Shown in pieces: positions 27,346-38,395 of a stretch of 64,000 bases of DNA. A program made the position numbers and the translations under genes. The notes beneath the pieces were generated by a model, which was given only the letters and a program-made list of their open reading frames with translations, was not told where the DNA came from and ran no database searches. Source of the stretch: Methanobacterium alkalithermotolerans (GTDB lineage Archaea; Methanobacteriota; Methanobacteria; Methanobacteriales; Methanobacteriaceae); the NCBI RefSeq assembly GCF_018141185.1, contig NZ_CP058560.1, forward strand, positions 1,941,501 to 2,005,500. Reading direction: 5' to 3'. Numbering within the stretch: the stretch's first letter is position 1; the number at the start of each line of letters is the position of its first letter.

Positions 27346-28113
27346 CTATACTCCAAAACGTCTTTCACGTTGTTGATATGATCTTAATGCCCTTAAAAAA
27401 TCTACTTTACGTAGTTGTGGCCATAAACTATCGCAGAAGTAAAGTTCGGAATATGATGATTGCCATAATAGGAAGCCACTTAATCTTTCTTCTCCACTTG
27501 TTCTTATTATCAGGTTAGGATCCTCTAAACCAGCAGTGTAAAGATTATCATTAACCATATCTTCATTTATGCCTTCTATACTTAATTCTCCATCTTTAAC
27601 CTTTTGTGCAATTTTCTGGATGGCATCAATAATTTCTAAACGCCCATCATATCCAATGGCTATATTTACTCTTCTTTTCTGGTAAGAAGATGTGGATTCT
27701 TCGGCTATTTGGATGGCTTTTCTTACATTTTCCGGGAGTAATTCCAGTTTACCTACTGCTTTTACCTGGACTTCATTCTGGTGAATTTTTTTATTCTGGG
27801 CAATTGCTTCAAAATTTTCCTGGAATAATTTCATCAATCCTTTAACTTCCTCTGGACTGCGATTGAAATTTTCTGTAGAAAATGCATAGGCGGTGACAAT
27901 TTCTATTCCTAAATCTACACACCAGTCCAGCACTCTTTCCAGAGTAGCTATCCCTTTTTTATGGCCTTCGATTATCTTATTATTTCCCTGAATCTTTGAA
28001 AATCGACGGTTACCATCCATTATTATGGCAACGTGTTTGGGCATATTTTCCTGTGTTAAATTACGTGAAATATACCATTCATAAATTCTATAAATTGGTT
28101 TTAAAGGGTACAT
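27346..28113 (-). CDS. uppS: cis-Prenyltransferase (undecaprenyl/polyprenyl diphosphate synthase)
   Basis: 255 residues. It builds the long cis-polyprenyl diphosphate used as lipid carrier for glycan and pseudomurein assembly. Signature segments are [14 protein letters not shown] near residue 27 (with the catalytic Asp), [14 protein letters not shown] near 73, [15 protein letters not shown] near 150, and [29 protein letters not shown] near 198, given here in part ([17 protein letters not shown]). It overlaps the end of mtxX by 13 bp. Confidence 0.95.
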   Translation of the reverse strand: MYPLKPIYRIYEWYISRNLTQENMPKHVAIIMDGNRRFSKIQGNNKIIEGHKKGIATLERVLDWCVDLGIEIVTAYAFSTENFNRSPEEVKGLMKLFQENFEAIAQNKKIHQNEVQVKAVGKLELLPENVRKAIQIAEESTSSYQKRRVNIAIGYDGRLEIIDAIQKIAQKVKDGELSIEGINEDMVNDNLYTAGLEDPNLIIRTSGEERLSGFLLWQSSYSELYFCDSLWPQLRKVDFLRALRSYQQRERRFGV

Positions 28114-28811
28114 TTATCTCTCCTGGCTAGATGATGAGCAAAATTCAAAGCACGGATATAACCACTTTTACTTTGATCCCGGGATGTATCAATGAATATT
28201 TTATTCATTCCTAAGGTTACAGCACCATAACTCTTAAGGGATCCAATTAAAACCAGGGAACGAAAAATTAAATTTCCAGAAATACCATCCGGGGCTAAAA
28301 TTAAATTACATCTATCTTGCAATGCTTTTTCTATTAATATGTAATAGTGCTTTACCCTGTATTTATCTTTTATGATGGAGGTTAGATGTTTTCCTTCCTC
28401 AATAGATTGGTCAATCTGGGGACTTCTACCCACGTCCTGTGATCTTCCACCAGATATAATGGCCACCTGGGGTCTTTTACCCATTGATTTTAAAAATTCA
28501 CAGCACAGTTCCACCATAAGGGCCTTTTCTTCCAGATTTTTCCCCTCATCAATACCCACCGGGGCTAAGAGGAATTCATGGTCTTTAATTTTAATAAGAG
28601 AAGCTCTAATAATGTTATTACCATATTCTTTTTTTATAGATGAAATTATTGAGGAATCAAGGGAACCTCTAACCACTGCTTTAACCTGGGGATTAGAAAT
28701 CATTTCCATAAGCTGTTTTTCATTATCAAATAGCTTCACTGGAAATTTAACACTTTGAGCGGCTTCAATAATTTTTTGGTTTTTCCCTACACCTGCGGCT
28801 ATTAACTTCAT
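28101..28811 (-). CDS. mtxX: Methanogenesis marker protein 4 (MtxX)
   Basis: 236 residues from ATG at 28811; a GTG three codons earlier is possible but has no ribosome site. A phosphotransacetylase-like fold is indicated by the glycine-rich [10 protein letters not shown] (near 105) and [18 protein letters not shown] near 190. The protein is found in methanogens, where it has been annotated as a methyltransferase-related protein; its reaction is unknown to me. Its location before uppS, with overlapping ends, indicates one transcript of mtxX, uppS, tatD and the capA remnant. Confidence 0.85.
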   Translation of the reverse strand: MKLIAAGVGKNQKIIEAAQSVKFPVKLFDNEKQLMEMISNPQVKAVVRGSLDSSIISSIKKEYGNNIIRASLIKIKDHEFLLAPVGIDEGKNLEEKALMVELCCEFLKSMGKRPQVAIISGGRSQDVGRSPQIDQSIEEGKHLTSIIKDKYRVKHYYILIEKALQDRCNLILAPDGISGNLIFRSLVLIGSLKSYGAVTLGMNKIFIDTSRDQSKSGYIRALNFAHHLARRDKCTL

Positions 28812-28820
28812 TAAATTCAC

Positions 28821-29227
28821 TTTAATTAATTATCAATTATTTAATTTTAATATAAATTTCAAATTTTAATAATTTTTTCATTAAATTTATAATTTAAACC
28901 TTAAATTCGATTTCAAAATAGGGTATTAATAGTAATGCATTAACTTATTCTAGTTTAAATCTTCTAAAATAGGGCAATTTTTCTAATATTTTGTAATTAT
29001 ATTTAAAAATTTCTTAATCAATTTTATCATTTTAACTGGTAGGTAAATTATAAGTTTATATATTAATAAGAACATTTAATATGTATCTTATCCCGGATTA
29101 TTTAAAATTAAGACTAATCAAATTTAATATTAAATTAGCTTATTATTCGTTATTGCATTTTATACCATTGGTTGCAAATAATGAACCCTTAAAAATTTTT
29201 TAAAATTAATGAAAATAAGGTTAAAGT
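28821..29227 (+). other. AT-rich intergenic region
   Basis: 407 bp between divergent mtxX and the DUF4012 gene. It is extremely AT-rich with many A/T runs. AAGGTTAAAGT near 29216-29226 provides a weak ribosome site for the right-hand gene. No RNA gene or convincing repeat seen. Confidence 0.5.
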
Positions 29228-29938
29228 ATGGAAAAAAAGGATTATGTTATAATATTTTTATTTTTAGCCATAGTAGGCCTTTCTATATTGGCTTTTCAAG
29301 CGTATGCATCAAGCTCATACGATGTGACTAAAGGTGAAACTAAAATACTACTTTTAGCTGTTGACCCGGGTGAACCCCGGCCAGGACCAGGAGCAGTGGA
29401 CATGGCATTTGTACTAACCATGAATGAGGGAGACATAACTAATGTATTATCGGTCTATCCCTTCCAAATGGCTCACCCCACTGCTACACCCCCTCCTGAA
29501 TTGAGAAGCATGGGTTTGGATAAACATTTACTCCATGATGCACTCTGGGACGCAGATGTAGAAAAAGGTGCAAAATTAGCTCAAGAAATTGTGGAAGCCA
29601 ATACTGGTGAAAAAACAGATATTGTGGTTATGATGACACCTGAAGCTGTTGATAGCTTTTTAAATATTGCCGGTCCGGTTATTATACCTGGCTATGGTGA
29701 GGTTTCTGGAAATTCTCTAACTTTCTTACGAGAAGCTCAATCTGCAGGGGCATCAAGGGGAGCTGTCTTAGAAGCCCTAATGAAAGCAGTAGCCAGTACT
29801 GCCAATGATGAAAGTAAATATCTAACACTGGTTCATGTGGGAATTACCCAGTATGCCCAGGGAAACATTATTGTTGTTCCCCAGGGTGCATTTATTCAGT
29901 TCTTAATTTCCACTGGACTGGATCCTAAAAATATTTAA
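29228..29938 (+). CDS. DUF4012-family extracytoplasmic protein
   Basis: 236 residues. One membrane helix at about residues 6-26 (VIIFLFLAIVGLSILAFQAY) anchors a soluble domain outside the cell. The domain starts with TKILLLAVDPGEPRPGPGAVDM and contains DIVVMMTPEAVDSFLNIAG near residue 138, a pattern shared with the LytR-CpsA-Psr-like DUF4012 proteins. A role in joining polymers to the cell envelope is possible by family relation, but unproven. Monocistronic. Confidence 0.65.
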   Translation: MEKKDYVIIFLFLAIVGLSILAFQAYASSSYDVTKGETKILLLAVDPGEPRPGPGAVDMAFVLTMNEGDITNVLSVYPFQMAHPTATPPPELRSMGLDKHLLHDALWDADVEKGAKLAQEIVEANTGEKTDIVVMMTPEAVDSFLNIAGPVIIPGYGEVSGNSLTFLREAQSAGASRGAVLEALMKAVASTANDESKYLTLVHVGITQYAQGNIIVVPQGAFIQFLISTGLDPKNI

Positions 29939-30070
29939 TATTTCTTTTCTTTTTTAATTCTTTTTTTTAATATAAATCATATATTTTCAATAGAAAATAG
30001 TTAAATATTAATAGTAAAAATGTAATATTATCTAATAGATTTATAAAACTGATAATGTTGTTTTTATTAA

Positions 30071-30850
30071 ATGGAAATGTATCTGCATTTTCAGTTTTCT
30101 GATAAAGGGGGCCTTGGGGGGATTTTTGTGGTCTCAAATGAGATAAACCAGATTCTATCAAATTATAATGGGTATGAACTATCTGCCGGTGGATATTTAG
30201 TATGTGAAGACTGTGGAGGTTATTATCAGCTTCAGCCTGCTGAATCTCCATCTGATTTTGATTTTTGTGAATGTGGAGGGCAGCTGTTTTACTATGCAGA
30301 TAGGGGAGAATTCAGTAATTTTGGGCAGGAGGATGAAGCAGTTTCAACTTCTTTAGAATCTGAAGAAGTTAATAAACTTATTTCTAATCTAAAAAATAAG
30401 GCTGAAAAACGGAAGAAATTATTTGAAGAGCTATCTAAAAAAGTTGAAATTCAGGAAGAACTTTTAAATGAAATCCAGGAAGGAAAATGGCATTTATGGG
30501 AGGGAATAGCTCAAAAAAATATTCAAAATGATGTGCAGGATCAAAAAAGGTTAATAAGGGACATCATTGAACAGGAAAATACGGATTTATATGATGAGGA
30601 AGACTTGATCGATACTATTATGACTGAAGAAGCTAAATTGATGGGTCATATTAAAAATAAAAGACAAAGTATTCGTAGTTCAAGATCCTGGAGTGGTAAA
30701 AACCAATTTAAAGGCCAGGACTTTATTAAAAAGTGGGATAATGATTATGTGGGAGTAAATCTAAATATTATTCGTTTAATATCCCTATTTATAATATCTT
30801 TAATTATACTGGGGTTCGTATATCTGTTTTTTATCTGGATATGGACTTAG
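30071..30850 (+). CDS. Zinc-ribbon, coiled-coil, C-terminally anchored membrane protein
   Basis: 259 residues, not recognised. Residues 45-80 form a zinc ribbon: [12 protein letters not shown] then [10 protein letters not shown]. Residues 105-205 are highly charged and helical, suitable for a coiled coil. The last 25 residues ([21 protein letters not shown]) are a single membrane helix, so the protein is probably tail-anchored with its bulk in the cytoplasm. A start at the ATG is assumed; no Shine-Dalgarno is evident. It may tether a nucleic-acid or protein-binding ribbon to the membrane. Confidence 0.6.
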   Translation: MEMYLHFQFSDKGGLGGIFVVSNEINQILSNYNGYELSAGGYLVCEDCGGYYQLQPAESPSDFDFCECGGQLFYYADRGEFSNFGQEDEAVSTSLESEEVNKLISNLKNKAEKRKKLFEELSKKVEIQEELLNEIQEGKWHLWEGIAQKNIQNDVQDQKRLIRDIIEQENTDLYDEEDLIDTIMTEEAKLMGHIKNKRQSIRSSRSWSGKNQFKGQDFIKKWDNDYVGVNLNIIRLISLFIISLIILGFVYLFFIWIWT

Positions 30851-30959
30851 AATTCATTAAATAATAAACTCCTTTTTTTTAATATTTCTTTTATAATTAA
30901 CAAATTAAGACAGGGATAATATTTCCTGTAAAAAAAGATAATTAATTAAAAAATAAATA

Positions 30960-32222
30960 CTAATCCGCAACTGTTTTCAAAGCGAATTCTATCTTTTCTA
31001 GTGTTTCATCCAGATCTTCTTTTTGGTGCGCTTGGGAGAGGAAACAACACTCAAATTGAGAAGGAGGAATGAAAACACCATTTGAGAGCAGATTGTTGAA
31101 ATAAACCCTGAATTTTTCAATATCTGAATTTTTTGCATCCTGGTAATCATAAACTCTTTTAGAATTAAAGTATATCTGAAACATGGATCCTAAACCTACC
31201 AGACTAAAGTCCAGGTTATTATCTTCCAGTATGCCCTGAATTCCATCACGCAAATATTTGCCTTTACTATTTAAATCCCTGTAAAAAGTGCTATCTAATT
31301 CTTTTAAAGTATTTAAACCGGCTGTAATTGAAATAGGATTACCATTAAATGTACCTGCTTGATAAACGCTTCCACAGGGAGAAATAAATTCCATTATTTC
31401 TCTAGATCCAGCAAAAGCACCCATGGGGAAACCACCACCAATTATTTTACCCATGGTAACTAAATCTGGATTTATTCCATAATATTCCTGAGCCCCTCCT
31501 TCAGAAAGCCTGAAACCAGTGATAACTTCATCAAAGATAAGAAGTATATCATTTTCAGCAGTTATTTCTCTTAAAAATTTTAAATATCCTTTGCGAGGTT
31601 CTATACAACCAATATTGGCCATAACCGGCTCCATGATGATGGCGGCAATGTCTGAGCCATTACTGGCAATTAACTCACTTACATATTCTTCATTATTAAA
31701 TGGGGCAGATAGAGTATTTTTAGTAGTATCTTCTGGAACACCTGGAGAATCAGGTAAACATGCTGCTCCGGATCCTGATTTTACCAGAACATAATCATGA
31801 GCACCATGATAAGATCCTTCAAATTTAACAATCTTATTTTTACCAGTAAATCCCCTTGCTAATCGGATAGCGCTCATGGTAGCTTCTGTACCGGAATTCA
31901 CAAATCTTACCATATCGGCACAGGGTACCTTATCAACCACCATCCGGGCTAGATCAATTTCTTTTTTTGTGGGAACCCCGTAAGTGGTACCTTTTTGCAT
32001 CTGACTGTAAACGGCATTAATTATCTTTTCCGGGCTATGGCCTAAAATCAGAGGACCATATCCCAGACAGTAGTCCAGGTATTCATTTCCATCCACGTCC
32101 CATAAACGTGATCCTTCACCCTTTTTGGCAAAAAAGGGGTAAGGTTGAAATGCCCTTACTGGAGAACTAACACCTCCTGGTAAAAAATTTTGTGACTCAT
32201 TAAATAATTTTTCAGATTTCAT
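30960..32222 (-). CDS. hemL: Glutamate-1-semialdehyde 2,1-aminomutase
   Basis: 420 residues, class III aminotransferase fold. It makes 5-aminolevulinate in the C5 route to all tetrapyrroles, including F430 and cobalamin. Clear segments are [14 protein letters not shown] at the N terminus, [20 protein letters not shown] near 112, [13 protein letters not shown] near 233, and the PLP lysine in [19 protein letters not shown] near residue 259. Its first codons overlap the end of cbiC, placing two tetrapyrrole genes in one unit. Confidence 0.97.
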   Translation of the reverse strand: MKSEKLFNESQNFLPGGVSSPVRAFQPYPFFAKKGEGSRLWDVDGNEYLDYCLGYGPLILGHSPEKIINAVYSQMQKGTTYGVPTKKEIDLARMVVDKVPCADMVRFVNSGTEATMSAIRLARGFTGKNKIVKFEGSYHGAHDYVLVKSGSGAACLPDSPGVPEDTTKNTLSAPFNNEEYVSELIASNGSDIAAIIMEPVMANIGCIEPRKGYLKFLREITAENDILLIFDEVITGFRLSEGGAQEYYGINPDLVTMGKIIGGGFPMGAFAGSREIMEFISPCGSVYQAGTFNGNPISITAGLNTLKELDSTFYRDLNSKGKYLRDGIQGILEDNNLDFSLVGLGSMFQIYFNSKRVYDYQDAKNSDIEKFRVYFNNLLSNGVFIPPSQFECCFLSQAHQKEDLDETLEKIEFALKTVAD

Positions 32223-32862
32223 CAGGCTTCCTCCTTTTATTATCCTTACTTAACTGTATTAAAGAATTTGCTGCAGCTACGGCTACAGGAGTTCCTCCTT
32301 TAGGTCCTTTTGTAATGATATGGGGGATTTGACTACTTTTTAAGGCATATTTGGACTCTGTAGCTCCTACAAAGCCAACTGGAACTCCTATGACAGATTC
32401 AATATCCATTTTTCCTTTTTCAAATAGTTCAATCACTTTATAAAGTGCCGTGGGTGCATTGCCAATGACCACTATTCCTTTAAATCCATTTTCTGCAGCA
32501 TACTCCATAGCCGCCGCTGCCCGGGTAATGCCCTCTTTTTTAGCCATTTTAATAGTTTCAGGATGGTTAATAAAGCATTTAACTTCTCCAGAATATTTAT
32601 TTATCCCGGCACGTACCATATTTATATCAGTTAGAATGTCTTTGCCATTTTTAATTGATTCAATACTGCATTTAACAAAATCAGAACTTATGTGACAAAT
32701 TTCTGCATATTCCACATCAGCGGTGGAGTGGACTATCCTTTCTACAATAGATTGTTCTTCCAAAGATAAGTGCTCTATTTTATCACTTATCAACGATCTT
32801 ACTATCTCTCTGCTTTTCAGGGCAATATCCTGGCCCTGTTTAGTGGATGCACCCATAAACAT
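32212..32862 (-). CDS. cbiC: Cobalt-precorrin-8 methylmutase
   Basis: 216 residues, CbiC/CobH family. It moves the methyl group from C11 to C12, giving cobyrinate. The catalytic His lies in [14 protein letters not shown] near residue 49; other family segments are [27 protein letters not shown] and [15 protein letters not shown] near 160, ending with [19 protein letters not shown]. The start at the ATG 32862 follows AAGTGAT. It is translationally linked to hemL by an 11-bp overlap. Confidence 0.95.
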   Translation of the reverse strand: MFMGASTKQGQDIALKSREIVRSLISDKIEHLSLEEQSIVERIVHSTADVEYAEICHISSDFVKCSIESIKNGKDILTDINMVRAGINKYSGEVKCFINHPETIKMAKKEGITRAAAAMEYAAENGFKGIVVIGNAPTALYKVIELFEKGKMDIESVIGVPVGFVGATESKYALKSSQIPHIITKGPKGGTPVAVAAANSLIQLSKDNKRRKPDEI

Positions 32863-33187
32863 TATATCACTTTTATTAATTTACAATCAGAAAGTGTAGT
32901 TAATATCTTAAAATTTCCTTTATAGAATTAACAACCTACTGCTTTATATTTTTTTCATATATCCTATTACACTTTAAATCTAAGTGCCTTAAATAATAAA
33001 AAATCCAGGGGCAGGATATGCATTCTAAAAGCCTTTTTTTAATTAAAAACATCTGAATTTTTAAAAATTTAAAAGGAAGTCATGAACATAGGAGAATTTA
33101 TAATTTTTTAGTTTTTTTTAAAAAAAGTTTCAGTTTATTATCCATAAATAAAAAAAAGGGCGGAAAGTTTTTTAAAAAAAGTGTTTT
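32863..33187 (-). other. Intergenic region between aspS and cbiC
   Basis: 325 bp downstream of aspS and upstream of cbiC, both minus strand. It holds long A and T tracts (33100-33180) consistent with transcription termination after aspS, and then the presumed cbiC promoter. No gene seen. Confidence 0.5.
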
Positions 33188-33203
33188 CTCCTGATTTAAG
33201 GAG
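33188..33203 (-). terminator. Short hairpin spanning the aspS stop codon
   Basis: CTCCT/AGGAG, 5-bp perfect stem with a six-base loop that includes the TAA of aspS. On the minus strand T/A-rich tracts follow within 15 bases. Weak but suitably placed as a terminator. Confidence 0.4.
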
Positions 33204-34512
33204 TCAATCTGCGCCTATCTCTGGGGAATAAAACAGTTTCTCTAATATTATTTACACCAGTTAGGGTCATATTGAATCTTTCTGCACCTAAACCCCATCC
33301 TGCATGAGGTGGCATTCCATATTCGAATGCAGCCAAATATTTTTCAAATGATGCTGGATTTAGTCCCTGATTTTTTATTCTCTCCAGTAGTAAATCAGGG
33401 GTATGCACTCGCATGGCTCCTGATGAAATTTCAAGATCCTTATACATCAAATCAAAAGCAAAACTTTTCTCAGGATTTTTTTCATCAGGCATTACATAGA
33501 AGGGTTTTATGGCAGTGGGCCAATCCGTTATGAAATAGTATCCTTCCATAATTTCACCCATGGCCTTTTCAGATGCCCGGGACATATCTTCACCATACTC
33601 CAGAGCCACTCCCTGGGAATTGACCATATCCACCATATCATCATAACTTACCCTTTCAAATGGAAGAGAAGGTATTTCCAGTTCACGTCCTAAAACATCT
33701 AGATCGTCCTGGCAATGGGTTTTAACATCAGTTATGGATTGGACTACCAGTTTTTCTAGAATTTCCATTACATCTTCATGATTCATAAAAGAAGCCTCTA
33801 TATCAATGGATATTACTTCATTGAGGTGTCTTAGAGTGTCATGCTCTTCTGCACGGAATATAGGGGCAATCTCATAAACCCGATCAAAACCAGCAGACAT
33901 CATTATCTGTTTATACAGCTGGGGGCTTTGCCCTAAAAAGGCTTCTCTTTCAAAGTAAGTAATGGGGAAAAGTTCAGTACCACCTTCTGTTGCAGATGCC
34001 ACTAATTTAGGAGTATTTATTTCTAAAAACTCATTTTGTTCCAGAAAAACCCGTATAGAATGCAACATCCTGCTTTTAATCTTAAATATGGCACTAACTG
34101 CCGGTTTACGTATATCTAAGAACCGGGAATCAAGGCGAGTATCTATCTCGGCCCTTACCTTTTCAGTGGGATCCAAAGGTAAAGGCTGTTTAGATTCATT
34201 TAAAAGATTTAAAGAGGTGGGTATAAGTTCCACACCACCTGGTGCTTTAGGTGATTCCTGTATGGTTCCTTTTACTGCAATGACCGATTCTTTTTTAATC
34301 TTTCTTAAATCTTCAAAGATTTCTTTTTCAATTTTTTTGCTGGGGGCAGTAATCTGGATGGTTCCGTCTCGATCTCTTAATAATACGAATATTATTCCAC
34401 CTAAATCCCTTATTTCATGAGTCCATCCCATTACCGTTATTTCCTCTCCATCCATTTCAGGGTTCACATCACGGGAATAATGGGTTCTTCTCCAATCTAA
34501 TGAGTTTATCAA
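33196..34512 (-). CDS. aspS: Aspartyl-tRNA synthetase, archaeal type, probably non-discriminating
   Basis: 438 residues, class IIb. An N-terminal OB fold recognises the anticodon ([14 protein letters not shown] near residue 27), followed by motif 1, motif 2 in [20 protein letters not shown] near 213, and motif 3 in [15 protein letters not shown] near 405. In discriminating archaeal enzymes the position of His32 is Trp and the residue after ITAP is Lys; here they are His and Ser. I therefore infer an enzyme that also charges tRNA-Asn, for later amidation. No asparaginyl-tRNA synthetase is present in the window. Confidence 0.95.
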   Translation of the reverse strand: MINSLDWRRTHYSRDVNPEMDGEEITVMGWTHEIRDLGGIIFVLLRDRDGTIQITAPSKKIEKEIFEDLRKIKKESVIAVKGTIQESPKAPGGVELIPTSLNLLNESKQPLPLDPTEKVRAEIDTRLDSRFLDIRKPAVSAIFKIKSRMLHSIRVFLEQNEFLEINTPKLVASATEGGTELFPITYFEREAFLGQSPQLYKQIMMSAGFDRVYEIAPIFRAEEHDTLRHLNEVISIDIEASFMNHEDVMEILEKLVVQSITDVKTHCQDDLDVLGRELEIPSLPFERVSYDDMVDMVNSQGVALEYGEDMSRASEKAMGEIMEGYYFITDWPTAIKPFYVMPDEKNPEKSFAFDLMYKDLEISSGAMRVHTPDLLLERIKNQGLNPASFEKYLAAFEYGMPPHAGWGLGAERFNMTLTGVNNIRETVLFPRDRRRLTP

Positions 34513-34581
34513 TGTTATTCACCTCAGGTATTTGATTAATTTTTAATTAATTTTATTATTTAAAATAAAAAAACTCTGGAA

Positions 34582-35859
34582 TTATTTTTTATTTAATCTT
34601 CTTTTAAATGATTCAGAGTGAGCATAAAGGCCTTCATATTCTGCTAATGGTATAACCACATCTTCCAGGTTGCTTAGTCCTTCCGGACTTATTGTTTGCA
34701 CCGTTGGTTTTTTAATGAAAGATTCGGTTGAAAGACCAGAATACATTTTGGCACATCCTGCCGTGGGTAAAACATGGTTGGTTCCAGAACCGTAATCCCC
34801 TGCAGAAACTGGTGTTAGTTCACCTAAGAATATGGACCCTGCATTATTAATCTCAGCTAAAACACTCTCTGGATTTGAAGTCATTATAATCAGGTGTTCT
34901 GGAGCGTATTCATTGGAGAAATAGATAGATTCTTCCAGTGAATTGGTAATAATTATTTTTCCATACTTCTCCAGAGATTCTTCTATTATATTGCTTCTTT
35001 CCATGTATTTAATGTTTGTGTGAATCATTTCCTGTACTTTTTTAGCCAGGCTACTGTCAGTGGTTACCAGTACACAGGGAGAGTCAGGATCGTGTTCTGC
35101 CTGGGCTAGAAGATCATAAGTAATATATTCTGGATTTGAATTTTCATCGGCTATAATCAATACTTCCGAAGGACCTGCTGGAAAATCAATATCCACTTCA
35201 CCATAAACCAGCTTCTTGGCGGCTGTTACAAAAATATTTCCCGGACCTACAATTTTATCCACAGGTTTAATACTACTTGTTCCATAGGCTAAAGCAGCAA
35301 TGGCCTGGGCACCTCCTACTTTATATATTTCATCTGCCCCGGCGATATCAGCTGCAACCAGCACAGCATCACTTACAGTACCATCACCCTGTGGTGGTGT
35401 ACAGCAAACAATCCTTTTTACACCGGCTATTTTAGCCGGAATAACTGTCATTAATATGGAGGAGGCATAAACTGCTCTACCTCCCGGTATATAACAACCT
35501 GCACTTCCAATAGGCCTTATTATTTGCCCGGCTTTAATTCCAGAATCCACTTCCATGGACCATTCGGATGGGACCTGCCTCTGGTGGAATTTTTTTATGT
35601 TCCGGCCTGCTTTTTTCAATGATTCAATAATTTCAGGGTCCAGATTATTGTAACTGTAATCTATTTCTTTTTTAGATACCCTGAAATTTTTTAGATCCAC
35701 CTTATCAAATTTACTGGTGTAATACTCTAAAGCAAGGTCCCCTTCTTTTTTAACCTTATTGATTATGGATTGAACATCATTTATGATATGATTAACATCT
35801 ATTTGGGATCTTTTAACCAGTTCACTGATTTTTTCTTTTTTAAATTCTATAATCTCCAT
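34582..35859 (-). CDS. hisD: Histidinol dehydrogenase
   Basis: 425 residues, full length. It catalyses the last two oxidation steps to L-histidine. Typical segments: [20 protein letters not shown] near residue 114, [14 protein letters not shown] near 183, [13 protein letters not shown] near 208, [14 protein letters not shown] near 228, the zinc/catalytic region [17 protein letters not shown] near 251, and [10 protein letters not shown] near 318. No other his gene lies beside it, so histidine genes are scattered. Confidence 0.97.
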   Translation of the reverse strand: MEIIEFKKEKISELVKRSQIDVNHIINDVQSIINKVKKEGDLALEYYTSKFDKVDLKNFRVSKKEIDYSYNNLDPEIIESLKKAGRNIKKFHQRQVPSEWSMEVDSGIKAGQIIRPIGSAGCYIPGGRAVYASSILMTVIPAKIAGVKRIVCCTPPQGDGTVSDAVLVAADIAGADEIYKVGGAQAIAALAYGTSSIKPVDKIVGPGNIFVTAAKKLVYGEVDIDFPAGPSEVLIIADENSNPEYITYDLLAQAEHDPDSPCVLVTTDSSLAKKVQEMIHTNIKYMERSNIIEESLEKYGKIIITNSLEESIYFSNEYAPEHLIIMTSNPESVLAEINNAGSIFLGELTPVSAGDYGSGTNHVLPTAGCAKMYSGLSTESFIKKPTVQTISPEGLSNLEDVVIPLAEYEGLYAHSESFKRRLNKK

Positions 35860-36398
35860 TTAATCCCCTCAGATAGTTATTTAATATTATTAATTATTTT
35901 TTTAGTTTTTATAATCTTAAGTTAAGAATAGATGCCGGGTTTTTTAATAAAAACAGGAAAATAATTTTTTTATATTTATTTTTACAAGGTGGGTAAATTA
36001 TATTGATATTATTTTAGTACAGTTAGTTATAATTATTTTTCTTATAAACACTCCTCTTATTTTTAATTTTTTCAATATATTACTTAATTTTAATCGTTTT
36101 TAATAGTATTATTTTTCATAAGTGATTAATATGTGTTTAATATGTTATTGGAGAAAAATTAAAACCCCATTTATTTTTTTAAGAATTATAGAATCTAATT
36201 TTAATTATTAACTATTACTGTATATTTAGTAAGAGAAAAACTTATCTTATGGTGTTTACATAAAGCATGGATAGCCAAGTATAGACTATAACTTTTAAAA
36301 AAATTCAGGAATATGTGCGATTTAATTTTTAATTATTCAAAACTTAGATATATATGCGATAGGATTTAATTTCTATTTAGGAGAAGAGGTTGGTACCC
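35860..36398 (+). other. Long AT-rich intergenic region
   Basis: 539 bp between divergent hisD and the UPF0058 gene. It is very AT-rich with no reading frame of note. Two similar pieces, ATATGTGCGATTTAATTTTT near 36311 and ATATATGCGATAGGATTTAA near 36351, might mark a protein site or the promoter of the UPF0058 gene. TATATATG near 36350 is a possible TATA element. Confidence 0.4.
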
Positions 36399-36707
36399 AT
36401 GTATAAGGATGAAATGATACAACTCCATCAATTTTTGGTATATGTTTTAAAATATCTGGAAAATGGTTATGAAATTAAAAGTGAATGTGAAGAATATATT
36501 TCTCTAAATATTAGTCCTCATCATATTCATAGAACTAAAGCAGAGCATAAATACGCTATTTTTGTTTTATCCAGCGCTATATCTGAAATTATTGCTAAAG
36601 AAAATGCTGGAACTCTTCCTTCTAATGTGGTAAACGGCTTATCAGAATTGGCTAAAAGATCACGAAAAGAGTTAATAAAAGTTGATCTTCAAATAGAAGC
36701 TAAATAA
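36399..36707 (+). CDS. UPF0058 family protein
   Basis: 102 residues from ATG at 36399; a TTG three codons earlier is disfavoured because family members begin with a Met-x-Lys-Asp-Glu-x-Ile-Gln-Leu-His-Gln pattern, matching MYKDEMIQLHQFLVYVLKYL here. The His-rich middle (NISPHHIHRTKAEHKYAIF near residue 40) could bind metal. Small archaeal proteins of this family have no established function. It may belong with the following cpgS gene, 221 bp away. Confidence 0.8.
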   Translation: MYKDEMIQLHQFLVYVLKYLENGYEIKSECEEYISLNISPHHIHRTKAEHKYAIFVLSSAISEIIAKENAGTLPSNVVNGLSELAKRSRKELIKVDLQIEAK

Positions 36708-36928
36708 AATCCTTATAAATATTAAAACATTTCATCCGCACAATATTTAGTTTTTATGTTACATTATATTAATTATCTTTTTTAATTATTTTAACGGATA
36801 TATATTTCCTTATTTTGAAGCTCTAAATTAAATTCTACCATAAAATATTAATTACATACTGATCTAACTTTCATTATACAAGAAAATGATTATGGTGCAT
36901 ATTAATTTCTATTAAAGGAGCAATTAAA

Positions 36929-38317
36929 ATGACAAGTTTAAAAAAAGTAGTATGTCTGGTGGATGGTGAACATTATTTGCCAGTAACCAAATCGGCTATT
37001 GATTTACTAGACAGTATAGAACATATGGAAGTTGTTTCTGTAATTTTTATTGGAGGCACAGAAAAATTAAGATCTGGCTCTGAAGAAGAATATGCTGAAC
37101 TCATGGGACGACCGGTATATTTTGGACCACATACTGATGAAATACCTTATGATCTTATTCGAGATATGGTGGAAAAGTATCAACCTGATTTAGTAATGGA
37201 TTTGAGTGATGAACCGGTGCTGGATTATACTAAAAGATTTAAAATTGCTTCAGTGGTATTGGGTCTGGGAGTTACTTATGAGGGCCCGGACTTTAAATTC
37301 GACCCATTAACTCAATACGATGTACTTAAAAAACCATCTCTAAAAATTTTAGGAACAGGAAAAAGAATAGGTAAAACAGCAGTTTCAGCATATGCTGCCC
37401 GGGTAATCAATAATAATAATTATAACCCCTGTGTAGTGGCCATGGGTCGGGGAGGACCAGAAGAACCGGAAATTGTCCAGGGAGATGAAATTGAAATCAC
37501 ACCACAATTTTTGATGGAGCAATCCGATAAAGGAGTTCATGCCGCTTCAGATCATTGGGAAGGTGCATTAATGAGTCGTATATTGACTATTGGATGCCGT
37601 AGATGTGGAGGTGGTATGGGTGGGGATGTATTCATCACTAACATGAAAAAAGGAGCTGAACTTGCCAATACTGTGAATGCGGAATTCTTAATTATGGAGG
37701 GCAGTGGTGCTGCTATTCCCCCTATAAAAACAGATAAAGAAATAGTTCTGGTGGGTGTAAATCAACCACTTATGAATATAGAAAACTTCCTGGGTCCATT
37801 TAGAATAGGTCTGGCCGACCTGGTGGTATTGACCATGTGTGAAGAGCCTATGGCCAGTGAAGAAAAAATTAACCATGTTATAGAGCTGGTTAAAGAAATT
37901 AATCCTGATGCTAAAATAATCCCTACCGTATTTAGACCAAAACCATTGGGGGACATCCAGAATAAAAATGTATTATTTGCAACTACTGCACCAGATTCTG
38001 TAAAAAAGGTTTTAGTAGACCATTTAGAATCAGAATATGGATGTAAAGTAATTGGAACCACTCCTCATCTTTCCAACCGGCCCCTTCTCCAGAAGGACAT
38101 TCAAAAATATATAGATGAAGTGGATGTAATGCTCACCGAACTAAAAGCTGCTGCCGTGGATGTGGCTACTAAAGATGCACTTGAAGCCGGCTTAGAAGTT
38201 GTTTATTGTGATAACATACCTCTGGTGATTTCCAAAGAATATGGCAGCCTTTCAGAATCAATTATTGAATTGGTTGATGCGGCAATTGGCAGTTTTAAAT
38301 CTAAATCTACCAATTAA
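36929..38317 (+). CDS. cpgS: Cyclic 2,3-diphosphoglycerate synthetase
   Basis: 462 residues. It uses ATP to cyclise 2,3-diphosphoglycerate into the compatible solute cDPG, a marker metabolite of Methanobacteriales. It opens with [22 protein letters not shown]-loop-like motif [15 protein letters not shown] is near residue 147, followed by [16 protein letters not shown] and [15 protein letters not shown] near 225. The ribosome site AAAGGAG lies eight bases before the ATG. A T-rich run directly after the stop codon (about 38318-38345) could terminate transcription. Confidence 0.92.
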   Translation: MTSLKKVVCLVDGEHYLPVTKSAIDLLDSIEHMEVVSVIFIGGTEKLRSGSEEEYAELMGRPVYFGPHTDEIPYDLIRDMVEKYQPDLVMDLSDEPVLDYTKRFKIASVVLGLGVTYEGPDFKFDPLTQYDVLKKPSLKILGTGKRIGKTAVSAYAARVINNNNYNPCVVAMGRGGPEEPEIVQGDEIEITPQFLMEQSDKGVHAASDHWEGALMSRILTIGCRRCGGGMGGDVFITNMKKGAELANTVNAEFLIMEGSGAAIPPIKTDKEIVLVGVNQPLMNIENFLGPFRIGLADLVVLTMCEEPMASEEKINHVIELVKEINPDAKIIPTVFRPKPLGDIQNKNVLFATTAPDSVKKVLVDHLESEYGCKVIGTTPHLSNRPLLQKDIQKYIDEVDVMLTELKAAAVDVATKDALEAGLEVVYCDNIPLVISKEYGSLSESIIELVDAAIGSFKSKSTN

Positions 38318-38395
38318 TATTTTCTTTTTTAATATTTTTTTTAATACTCATAACCATGGTCAGTAACTTTCGGTTCTGATACAACAGGTGATTAA

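Noticed and set aside
33001..33060. Possible tRNA-like or riboswitch segment around CCAGGGGCAGG
   Set aside because: No T-loop or closing stem could be matched, and the surrounding bases are simple A/T tracts.
35860..36398. Possible RNA gene in the longest gap between hisD and the UPF0058 gene
   Set aside because: Very AT-rich, no tRNA cloverleaf, no GC-rich stem; only a weak pair of similar short pieces was seen.
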